Origin: a virus
Length of the DNA stretch: 42,153 nucleotides
Virus record (IMG/VR): IMGVR_UViG_3300027706_000004
Span: 1 to 42,153 of that record
Strand: one strand, 5' to 3'
The first letter of the stretch is position 1. Each line of letters starts with the position of its first letter. Below the pieces are notes generated by a model. The model was not told where the DNA came from. It saw only the letters and a program-made list of their open reading frames with translations, and ran no database searches. The translations under genes and the position numbers were made by a program. Positions 24,260 to 30,165 of the stretch are shown here, one piece after another.

Positions 24260-24969
24260 GTCAGGAATTAGTCGTTAAAGAGCAACAGGAAAATGTATTT
24301 GCTTTATTCGATAAACTCGATGATGACATTATACTTGCCGAGATTGAGAACCGCGTAGTATCTACGTGGGTATACCATTTTATTCAAGACGGGCAGGATA
24401 TATGGGGTTTATCTAAAAAGGGGGTTGACCAAGCCCTAATGGAGCTTGAGAAGCAGGGGATTATCTATGATGAGCCAATCGTTAGCATTCAACCGGACCC
24501 TACTGACCCAGACTACATTTTATTTTTCGCCAATATCCGCAAATTCCGTTACGACGCTCAAATCAGAAAAATTGACCTTGGCTCTGTCTCTGGGTATAAG
24601 CGACAGTGCATCAAACACAAATCAGGCGTTAATGATCCATTCTGGTTTGAAAAAGGGGCGGCCAAGGCAACAAGGAATGCGAAAGCTCGGACCATTCCAG
24701 TCGAGATAGAGACAAAGATTATTGCTCTTGCTAAGACGCAGGGGAAAGTCAAACAGATAGATGATGTAGAATCTGAGGCTAAAGATGTCAATGATAAATT
24801 AGCAACTGAGAAGCAGAAGAACTATCTCAAGGGGCTCGTAGCCAAGAAGCTGGATGGTGATTGGAACGAGCTTTGCGCTGAATTTAATTTTCGAGACAAA
24901 GAGGAGTTACTTTCTAACGCTACTGTAAAGGAGGTAAATAGGTGTATTGAGTTTTTAAATAACCTATAG
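24256..24969 (+). CDS. Possible recombination/ssDNA-annealing protein
   Basis: The product is 237 residues. The central part has IWGLSKKGVDQALMELEKQG, then SVSGYKRQCIK and FWFEKGAAKATRNAKARTIP; the last segment recalls the Ala-Arg-Asn-Ala helix of Erf/Sak-type annealing proteins. The C-terminal 55 residues (ATEKQKNYLKGLVAKKL onwards) are a separate small helical domain also seen at the ends of phage recombination and ssDNA-interacting proteins. It precedes the replication genes, as recombination genes do in lambdoid phages. The family is not certain. A protein with another DNA role is possible. Confidence 0.4.
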   Translation: MSQELVVKEQQENVFALFDKLDDDIILAEIENRVVSTWVYHFIQDGQDIWGLSKKGVDQALMELEKQGIIYDEPIVSIQPDPTDPDYILFFANIRKFRYDAQIRKIDLGSVSGYKRQCIKHKSGVNDPFWFEKGAAKATRNAKARTIPVEIETKIIALAKTQGKVKQIDDVESEAKDVNDKLATEKQKNYLKGLVAKKLDGDWNELCAEFNFRDKEELLSNATVKEVNRCIEFLNNL

Positions 24970-24982
24970 CCATCCTCCATAA

Positions 24983-25016
24983 GGGGCCTTCTGCTACCCG
25001 AACGGCAGAGGGCCCC
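24983..25016 (+). other. 12-bp hairpin ahead of the pentapeptide gene
   Basis: GGGGCCTTCTGC (24983-24994) pairs with GCAGAGGGCCCC (25005-25016), with one G-U pair and a ten-base loop. There is no T-run. It ends 12 bases before the ATG at 25029, which has no Shine-Dalgarno site. The hairpin may partly end transcription, protect the upstream mRNA, or gate translation of the next gene. Confidence 0.6.
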
Positions 25017-25028
25017 GCTCAAACGCAG

Positions 25029-25595
25029 ATGAAAATCACTAACTGGATAACAAATGAAGTAATTTGTGAGAGTGACAAGTTGACCCTTGCAGATTTAGTC
25101 GAAGCTAATAAAGCCCATCTGTGCAAAGCCAATCTTCGCGGAGCCAATCTTCGCGGAGTCAATCTTGAAGAAGCTTATCTGTGTGAAGCGAATCTATGCG
25201 AAGCGAATCTATGCGAAGCGAATCTGTACGAAGCCAATCTGTGCGGAGTCAATCTTCGTGGAGCCAATCTTCGTGGAGCCAATCTGTATGGAGCCAATCT
25301 CGATGAAGCCGACATTTATGAAGCCGATCTGTGGGGCGCGCATTTTGACAAAAATATTTTGCGAGCCTCGTGGGGGATGCCGCTGAACGCAAAGACAGCA
25401 TTTTTACTGCTGTCTTTAAAAATTTCTCTGCCTGTAGAGTTGGCACAGGAGATGCTCCTCAATCCCAATTTTTGTTGGACTGAGGCATCTAGAGTGGCAA
25501 ATCAGTATCCCGATATTTTGGAAGCTTTACGGGATGCCTGGCCAGAGGTATATCGTAAACTCTGTAGCAAAAAATCTGTAGAAGGGGTGAAGTAG
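25029..25595 (+). CDS. Pentapeptide-repeat protein
   Basis: The product is 188 residues. Residues 29-108 are sixteen consecutive pentapeptides of the A(N/D)LxE/G type, enough for four turns of a right-handed quadrilateral beta-helix. The C-terminal 80 residues are helical. Some family members (Qnr, MfpA) mimic DNA and shield or inhibit gyrase, and its position next to the replication genes allows such a role, but this is inference; many such proteins have other functions. Several repeats carry Cys after the central Leu, which is unusual. No ribosome site precedes ATG 25029; a hairpin lies there instead. Confidence 0.85.
   Translation: MKITNWITNEVICESDKLTLADLVEANKAHLCKANLRGANLRGVNLEEAYLCEANLCEANLCEANLYEANLCGVNLRGANLRGANLYGANLDEADIYEADLWGAHFDKNILRASWGMPLNAKTAFLLLSLKISLPVELAQEMLLNPNFCWTEASRVANQYPDILEALRDAWPEVYRKLCSKKSVEGVK
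25113..25352 (+). repeat. 15-bp tandem repeats coding the pentapeptides
   Basis: Sixteen 15-bp units encode the beta-helix. Neighbouring units are almost or fully identical at DNA level: a CGAAGCGAATCTATG unit occurs twice in a row near 25198-25230, and GGAGCCAATCTTCG units occur in two separate pairs (near 25140 and 25259). Such identity points to recent duplication by slippage or unequal recombination, so the number of helix turns may vary between relatives. Confidence 0.8.
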
Positions 25596-25783
25596 ATTAC
25601 GCAGTCTGAGAGGTGGGTGGCCTGACGGGTGTTTAATGATGTGTGAAGTATGCCATTTTAAAAGAGGGGGTAAATGGGTGCTGTCAATTCTTGCACTTGC
25701 GTGCAAGCTCCAATCTTACTTTCCAAAATCACAGCTATTTCAAAACTCCTACAAAATTTATATATCAAACAAGGAAAAAGGTC

Positions 25784-26731
25784 ATGGGCAATAAAAGGAT
25801 GATTGATATGGATGGTTTATGTTTTGACGATGAACTTGCGGTCCTAGGCGTGGATGGACTTTTTCTATACGCTCGACTGTGGAGCCTGGCTGAGGATTCA
25901 GGATGTTTTCTTCTAAATGCTCAATGGATTCAGTGCCAGATGGGCATGGTCCGAAGTGCATTTTCAATTAACCGCATAAAAGAAATCATTGCAAAGCTGA
26001 TTGAATTACACAAGATAATTCCATACACAAAAGGGAATAAAACTTACGGGTATCTAAAGAATCTGAATAAGCACCAAAGGAAGCATTATCCATCTCCGCC
26101 AATCATCCCTTTACCAGATTGGATTGAATGGCATCCAAAACAGAAAGCCTCCGATCCGGTTCAGCATTACATCTGGAATGACCCTCCAGATGATATATCC
26201 CCCGATCCATCCCCCGATATATCCCCCGATATATCCCCCGACCCTACGAGGAGAGGAGAGGAGAGGAGAAGAGATAAAAGACTTAAAAGAATATCTCCTT
26301 CGGAGATAGAGGCGAACCTTGAAAACGGTTCGCTCTCAAGTTCTAAACAAATTGAGTATTGGCAGAGATTTCTTTTAGAACCTATGCCCGAATTATTTAC
26401 CGAGGTAATGGGATTTAAGCCCTTTAAGGAGAGCAAAAATGGCAGAGCTCAGCCGGAGACGGAAGATTTTAAGCACTCGAAAAAGTTCTGGGCATGGCTT
26501 TCAAGCTCATACAGTTTTAAGGGAGATGATTATATCTACGAAACTATGAAAAAACTTTTTAAATTCTTTGCAAGCGGCGTGAAACAGGGCGTTTACTGGA
26601 ATGTTGACGCTCCTACTATGAGGCATTTTTTCGCTAATAAAGAAAAAATTTTGGCTCGGTACTTAGAGAGCCAATCAATCAAAAAGGAGATAGGCCATGG
26701 ACAATCAAAAGAACTTGCCGTCAAAAATTAA
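25784..26731 (+). CDS. Replication initiator / replisome organiser, O-like
   Basis: The product is 315 residues from ATG 25784 with AAGGAAAAAGG upstream; a frame opening at 25643 is less likely. The N-terminal winged-helix region (GNKRMIDMDGLCFDDELAVLG, then LFLYARLWSLAEDSGCF) matches phage replication initiators of the replisome-organiser kind. Residues of about 138-155 form a Pro-Asp linker encoded by C-rich iterons. The C-terminal half is helical with a FKHSKKFWAWLSS segment and may contact a helicase or loader. The iterons inside the gene match the lambda O-ori plan. The 188 bases before it hold no firm gene, only a CTTGCAC/GTGCAAG hairpin (25690-25707) and a weak 51-residue frame. Confidence 0.7.
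   Translation: MGNKRMIDMDGLCFDDELAVLGVDGLFLYARLWSLAEDSGCFLLNAQWIQCQMGMVRSAFSINRIKEIIAKLIELHKIIPYTKGNKTYGYLKNLNKHQRKHYPSPPIIPLPDWIEWHPKQKASDPVQHYIWNDPPDDISPDPSPDISPDISPDPTRRGEERRRDKRLKRISPSEIEANLENGSLSSSKQIEYWQRFLLEPMPELFTEVMGFKPFKESKNGRAQPETEDFKHSKKFWAWLSSSYSFKGDDYIYETMKKLFKFFASGVKQGVYWNVDAPTMRHFFANKEKILARYLESQSIKKEIGHGQSKELAVKN
26194..26333. other. Putative phage replication origin: iterons, purine tract, inverted repeats
   Basis: Four 12-bp tandem iterons cover 26194-26241: units 1, 3 and 4 are TATATCCCCCGA and unit 2 is TCCATCCCCCGA. An unbroken 27-base purine run follows (26248-26274), then an A/T-richer stretch. Two inverted repeats come next: TATCTCC/GGAGATA (26292-26308) and GCGAACC/GGTTCGC (26312-26333). 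Lambda ori has the same order within gene O. The minus strand carries four G5 runs each spaced by seven bases, which meets the G-quadruplex rule. Confidence 0.65.
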
Positions 26732-27365
26732 ACTCGTTGAATTAGGACAAAACGACTTTGATAATGCTATTGAGAAGCAATGGCTTGAGATTAAGCGGAG
26801 GGAAAACACTAAAACCAGAGCCTATGAGCTTGAGGCTATTCGTTACTTGCGCGAGGAGCAAGGGATAGAAAATCCAAAAGAGCTGCTAAGCCAGCTCTTT
26901 AAAACTTATCAGGTTTTAGACCCTTATGCGGATTATATTTCAGTTGCCGAGCGTGAATATTTCCCTCACAACTTGAAAGACCGCACGATTGCGCGATTTT
27001 TGAGGGCTTTTAAGCCGCTTTTTTCAATTCTACAAAAGGCTCAACAAAGAATCGTTCTCCAGCAAACTTTTGACGCATTTTGGCAAAAATGTATTGCATA
27101 TTTGGAAAAAAGAGAGTACCCGCGCGATTTTCTAGATTTTATATGCGACCCTCAGTGCCCATTTAAAGAAAGCTCGTTCTACCACTGGCGCAAATTTGGT
27201 AGTGATGACCCCAAATATCTTGACCAGATGCTTGTATGGTTTCGCGCCTGTTTTGGTGTAAGCGGCATTGAGGAACTCTGCCAGGTCCCTCCCAATTCTG
27301 GAGAGTGGAACTGGTCCTGGCAAAAGATGAAGCGGTGTTACGAAGAATTTACTTTTGGAGAGTGA
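26697..27365 (+). CDS. Putative replication partner protein, unknown
   Basis: The product is 222 residues, overlapping the initiator gene by 35 bases with AAGGAGATAGG before ATG 26697. It is helical and rich in aromatic residues (SSFYHWRKFG, NSGEWNWSWQKMKRCYEEF). No Walker A motif was found, so it is not a DnaC-like ATPase. Its place directly after the initiator matches that of helicase loaders (P-type) in lambdoid phages, which supports only a positional guess. No family was recognised. Confidence 0.5.
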   Translation: MDNQKNLPSKIKLVELGQNDFDNAIEKQWLEIKRRENTKTRAYELEAIRYLREEQGIENPKELLSQLFKTYQVLDPYADYISVAEREYFPHNLKDRTIARFLRAFKPLFSILQKAQQRIVLQQTFDAFWQKCIAYLEKREYPRDFLDFICDPQCPFKESSFYHWRKFGSDDPKYLDQMLVWFRACFGVSGIEELCQVPPNSGEWNWSWQKMKRCYEEFTFGE

Positions 27366-27368
27366 AGA

Positions 27369-27650
27369 TTGGCTTATATTCCCGGCGCGCCTAAAAGACT
27401 CAAATTAACATCCAATGACGAGACGCACGAATACGATGTCATTGCGTGGAATGGGGTTAGTATGCTTGGGTTGCACCTAACCATTCGCCGCGTTCCTACT
27501 CCTGACGGCCATACCTTTGCCCCGATGGATTGGCTGATTCCTAAGGCGCTTTTAAGAGAGCGTTATTTTGATAAATATAAAAATCTCGTGATCACTATAG
27601 GACCGGGCAAAGGGGAAAAGTTGTTTGATTGTACCATGACTGGAGGTTGA
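27369..27650 (+). CDS. Small early protein, unknown
   Basis: The product is 93 residues from TTG 27369, with GGAG about eight bases upstream. It appears beta-rich at the start (KRLKLTSNDETHEYDVIAW) and ends in IGPGKGEKLFDCTMTGG. It has no cysteine pairs, signal or membrane segment. Short intergenic gaps on both sides keep it in the early operon. Function is unknown. Confidence 0.5.
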   Translation: MAYIPGAPKRLKLTSNDETHEYDVIAWNGVSMLGLHLTIRRVPTPDGHTFAPMDWLIPKALLRERYFDKYKNLVITIGPGKGEKLFDCTMTGG

Positions 27651-27654
27651 AATC

Positions 27655-27870
27655 ATGTTTGAATACATAAACCGTATGCGTGGCAAAGACATTGAATATG
27701 CCTCATCTACAAAGACAGAGCTTTGTTCTACCTGCGGCTCCCGGATAGCTCCCGGTGATACATACCTGAAAGTTGACGATCATGAGATCACAAAAGGCTA
27801 CGTGAGATTAAGACACAGAAAATACTGCCTGCCGTGCTCAAGAGGGTGGTTTGGAGGTAACGCTGGATAA
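27655..27870 (+). CDS. Zinc-finger protein, unknown
   Basis: The product is 71 residues. CSTC near residue 24 and CLPC near residue 60 frame a GDTYLKVDD segment, the arrangement of a treble-clef-like fold in which a beta hairpin separates the knuckles. GGAGGTTGAA stands before ATG 27655. It could be a small DNA-binding protein. The following 210 bases (27871-28080) hold only a weak TTG-initiated frame and a T5/A5 hairpin near 27975-28001. Confidence 0.6.
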   Translation: MFEYINRMRGKDIEYASSTKTELCSTCGSRIAPGDTYLKVDDHEITKGYVRLRHRKYCLPCSRGWFGGNAG

Positions 27871-28080
27871 TAGGCTGGAGGGACAGCTAAGATATGCCCA
27901 CGAGAATTTACCAGACTTACAGGAATCAACGAATGCACTCACACAAGGGGGGTAACATAGGCTTTTTGCTGATTTTGCGGATTTTTCGAGAAAAAACGCA
28001 ATTTTGCTATAAAAAAATAGCGGCATTTGCCCTTCTCACGCATTCTTATAGGGCTTCATCGAGGTGTTAAATTAGGAAAA

Positions 28081-28431
28081 GTGACCGTGATAAGGATTAA
28101 GCGTCTAAAGCCATCTGATGACCCCTGGCACATTCCAATGACAGAACGGGACCTAACCAGACTCATCCTGGACTATCTTAAGTGGATTCCTAACTCTACC
28201 TGGAAGAAAATCAGAGGCTCTATGGGCATGAGAGGGATATTAGACATAATTGGTTGTTGGGAAGGGAAGTATGTAGAGCTAGAGGTTAAGACAGAGAGAG
28301 GTAGGCTAACCCCTGAACAAAAGGCAAGAATCGAGGAAATTAGGCAGGCTGGAGGTATAGCAGAGGTAGTGAAAAGTATTGAGGATGTTCACAAACTCTT
28401 TGGCAAGGATGGTAGGATTGAAATCCTTTGA
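28081..28431 (+). CDS. VRR-NUC family nuclease
   Basis: The product is 116 residues from GTG 28081, preferred because AGGA lies four bases upstream; the frame is open to 28027. It has the PD-(D/E)xK core of VRR-NUC nucleases: Glu22 (TERDL), Asp55 in MRGILDIIG, Glu68-x-Lys70 in ELEVK and Gln80 after GRLTPEQ. Phage members are small stand-alone nucleases, some shown to cut branched DNA, so a role in Holliday junction or replication-fork processing is likely. It follows the replication genes and overlaps the next gene by 23 bases. Confidence 0.85.
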   Translation: MTVIRIKRLKPSDDPWHIPMTERDLTRLILDYLKWIPNSTWKKIRGSMGMRGILDIIGCWEGKYVELEVKTERGRLTPEQKARIEEIRQAGGIAEVVKSIEDVHKLFGKDGRIEIL

Positions 28432-28924
28432 CAAAGTAAATAATCCTTACGAAGCACATGACTTGCTTCGAAATGAAATTATTAAGAGCTATATACGCCG
28501 TGCCCTACGGTATTATTACGAATGGAAAAAAAATGGTGCACTAAAGGGAGAATCCCGACTATATGGCATATATAATATTTATCTTTCTATGCTTTCTGAT
28601 TTCGACTTGATAGAATCGTATCTTTTCGAAATAAAGATAAAAAATAAGGCAGCTTATACTTCGATAAATGGTTATCTACATGCACGCACATATGGTCAAA
28701 TTAAACTCGATAAGATATTTAGAAAATCTCCACTTACTTATGATACCTATAAACAATATATTGACTACTACGTAAACTTATTATTCAATAGTTTAATGAG
28801 GCTCGATAAGCGGGAATGCCCGTTTTGTTCTGTTCAGAAATTAGCGGGAAGACCTCAGCGAGTTCTGCCACAACCACTAACAGGAAAAATTTGTTTCTGG
28901 TGCCAAAGAAGAGTGGAGGCATGA
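28409..28924 (+). CDS. Helical protein with C-terminal zinc knuckle
   Basis: The product is 171 residues from ATG 28409; the exact start is uncertain, as no ideal ribosome site is visible and later TTG codons exist. Residues 15-120 are helical and rich in Tyr (SYIRRALRYYYEWKK, then YDTYKQYIDYYVNLLF). The end carries CPFC and CFWC about 26 residues apart, a zinc site. Its position just before the HTH-sigma4 gene and late promoter leaves open a regulatory role. Zinc sites occur in some Q-type antiterminators, but no such likeness is claimed. Confidence 0.5.
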   Translation: MVGLKSFDKVNNPYEAHDLLRNEIIKSYIRRALRYYYEWKKNGALKGESRLYGIYNIYLSMLSDFDLIESYLFEIKIKNKAAYTSINGYLHARTYGQIKLDKIFRKSPLTYDTYKQYIDYYVNLLFNSLMRLDKRECPFCSVQKLAGRPQRVLPQPLTGKICFWCQRRVEA

Positions 28925-28970
28925 AGATTATAGCATTATGATAAATGGTTATAGAGGCAGGTAAAGCAAT

Positions 28971-29561
28971 TTGATAGAACAAGATAGATTTAAAATCAGT
29001 GCGGTAGTAAGACTTAAGCATGGGCCTTTATTTGAATGGATGAGAGATAATAATTATACGCAGAAAGAATTGGCAAAATTACTGAATGTAAAGCAAACAA
29101 CTGTAGGAGCATGGATTAATCTTCGAACAATACCACGGGAGCCTATTCTAACTGCACTTTGTGACCTTACTGGTATGAGTTGTGAGGAATTATTTCCATC
29201 TGCTTATGTCTTTGCAGTAAGAAAAAAAAAGTTTAGCAATATGCAACAATTATATTTTACAAAAGAATTGCCACTTGCTGATATGCTTGCGTGGTCAAAT
29301 CAAGAGGCTTTACCTAGTGCTGAGAACATTATTATTGACCTGGAAGAAAAGGAGCTACTTAAAGAAGCAATTGACCATGCTCTTTCTGAAAAAGAAAAAG
29401 AGGTGATTAAAAGACGATTTGGTTTCAGTGGGTATGATGAGCACACATTAAATGAGATTGGTAGTCAACTACGTTGTTCTTCTGCATTTGTGGGACAGGT
29501 TGAAGTAAGGGCGCTAAGAAAGATTCGTATGTTTCTAAAGCAAAAAGCGAAATCTAAGTAA
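28971..29561 (+). CDS. Late regulator candidate: XRE HTH fused to sigma-70 region 4-like domain
   Basis: The product is 196 residues from TTG 28971, behind AGGT. Residues 17-75 form an XRE-type HTH (TQKELAKLLNVKQTTVGAW). Residues 131-187 align throughout with sigma-70 region 4: KEVIKRRFGF, HTLNEIGSQL, then QVEVRALRKIR. In E. coli sigma-70 Arg584, Glu585, Arg586 and Arg588 read the -35 box; the aligned residues here are Ser171, Ala172, Phe173 and Gly175, while Gln176 is kept. The fold seems preserved but not its usual DNA reading. The gene ends 19 bases before the late promoter, followed by an attenuator. It may recruit or alter RNA polymerase for late genes. An alternative is a sigma-like activator of another promoter class. 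Confidence 0.72.
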   Translation: MIEQDRFKISAVVRLKHGPLFEWMRDNNYTQKELAKLLNVKQTTVGAWINLRTIPREPILTALCDLTGMSCEELFPSAYVFAVRKKKFSNMQQLYFTKELPLADMLAWSNQEALPSAENIIIDLEEKELLKEAIDHALSEKEKEVIKRRFGFSGYDEHTLNEIGSQLRCSSAFVGQVEVRALRKIRMFLKQKAKSK

Positions 29562-29580
29562 TAAAAGCTCCAATTGCCTA

Positions 29581-29609
29581 TTGACAAACATTTTGCAATT
29601 TGCTATTCT
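29581..29609 (+). promoter_or_regulatory. Late promoter
   Basis: TTGACA (29581-29586), a 17-base spacer and TATTCT (29604-29609) form a strong sigma-70 promoter with a predicted start near 29616. The spacer ends in TTTGCAATTTGC (29592-29603), nearly the same as the switch motif at 22851-22863. In lambda, the Q binding site lies in this same part of pR'. It is placed to drive the terminase, head and tail genes. Confidence 0.8.
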
Positions 29610-29636
29610 TTCACTCGGTTGAACTATCTCAAAATG

Positions 29637-29670
29637 CCGGACAACCCATTTCGGGAAGTCCGGTTTTTTT
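29637..29670 (+). terminator. Intrinsic terminator in the late leader (attenuator)
   Basis: CCGGAC pairs with GTCCGG, and after an AA/AA internal loop CCC pairs with GGG around ATTTC (29637-29663). Seven T residues follow (29664-29670). It lies about 21 bases after the predicted late start and 18 bases before the small terminase start, so it would end a leader RNA of about 55 bases unless it is overridden. Confidence 0.88.
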
Positions 29671-29687
29671 GTTTATGAGGCTTGAAT

Positions 29688-30134
29688 GTGGCTAAAAAAC
29701 CACCCTGGCGACCTACCAAATATACTCCAGAACTTCAAGCAAAATTCGACCGCCTTGTTGATGAATGGGATTTTGAGGGTACTTATACAGACCCGCGAGA
29801 TGGCAAACAAAAACCAAAGACAAATAATTTCTGGCAACTTTGGTATGTTGACCAGCTTATTTATAAACTTGGTCTTGTGCGTGATACGTTCTATCGCTAT
29901 TGTAAATTGCATCCTGCCTTCTCGGATACCAAAAAAAGGTGGGAAACAAAACGCAATTTTGGACTTACAACAGTTGTTCCCTTTTTTGCTAAAAACCCGA
30001 CCATGTGGATTTGGCTTTCTAAGAATTGTCTTAAAATGTCCGAGCATCCCGTTGATGATGATGGTGATCATAGTCTCGATGCTCTTATTCGTGCCCTGGA
30101 ACAAAGTCGGAGGAAACGTGGGGATCAGGGGTAG
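29688..30134 (+). CDS. terS: Terminase small subunit
   Basis: The product is 148 residues from GTG 29688, seven bases after GAGG; TTG 29682 is too close to that site. The N-terminus (KKPPWRPTKYTPELQAKFDRL) is the usual opening of many small terminase proteins. The centre looks like an HTH (QLIYKLGLVRDTFYRYCKLHP) and a helical region follows. It would bind the packaging site and hand DNA to the large subunit. It is the first gene after the late attenuator and precedes the large subunit gene. Confidence 0.8.
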   Translation: MAKKPPWRPTKYTPELQAKFDRLVDEWDFEGTYTDPRDGKQKPKTNNFWQLWYVDQLIYKLGLVRDTFYRYCKLHPAFSDTKKRWETKRNFGLTTVVPFFAKNPTMWIWLSKNCLKMSEHPVDDDGDHSLDALIRALEQSRRKRGDQG

Positions 30135-30165
30135 CGATAAGGAGGGAGGAATTTCAGGGAACCAC

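Noticed and set aside
24256-24969. Firm call as RecT, Erf or Rad52-like annealing protein
   Set aside because: Only a short ARNA-type helix and position support it; no full family pattern could be followed by eye, so it is given as possible only.
25643-25783. Longer N-terminus for the replication initiator
   Set aside because: The added 47 residues have no likeness to initiators, lack a ribosome site, and cover a hairpin; ATG 25784 has one and starts at the family's usual GNKRMID position.
25636-25794. Small plus-strand frame of about 51 residues (opening MCEVCHFKRGG)
   Set aside because: It has no clear ribosome site, it overlaps the better supported initiator start at 25784, and its composition after residue 20 is not protein-like. 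It remains only a weak possibility.
26194-26241. Short regular repeats that could suggest a CRISPR array
   Set aside because: The units are 12 bp, directly tandem and in frame within a coding gene; there are no spacers. They fit iterons or a coding repeat.
27850-27957. Short frame overlapping the end of the zinc-finger gene, reading to TAA at about 27957
   Set aside because: It could start only at a TTG inside the previous gene, and the spacing to a ribosome site is wrong. Not enough to call a gene.
29686-30165. Large terminase extended upstream by 160 codons
   Set aside because: This would fully overlay the small terminase in another frame. ATG 30166 has a ribosome site and precedes the ATPase domain by the usual distance.
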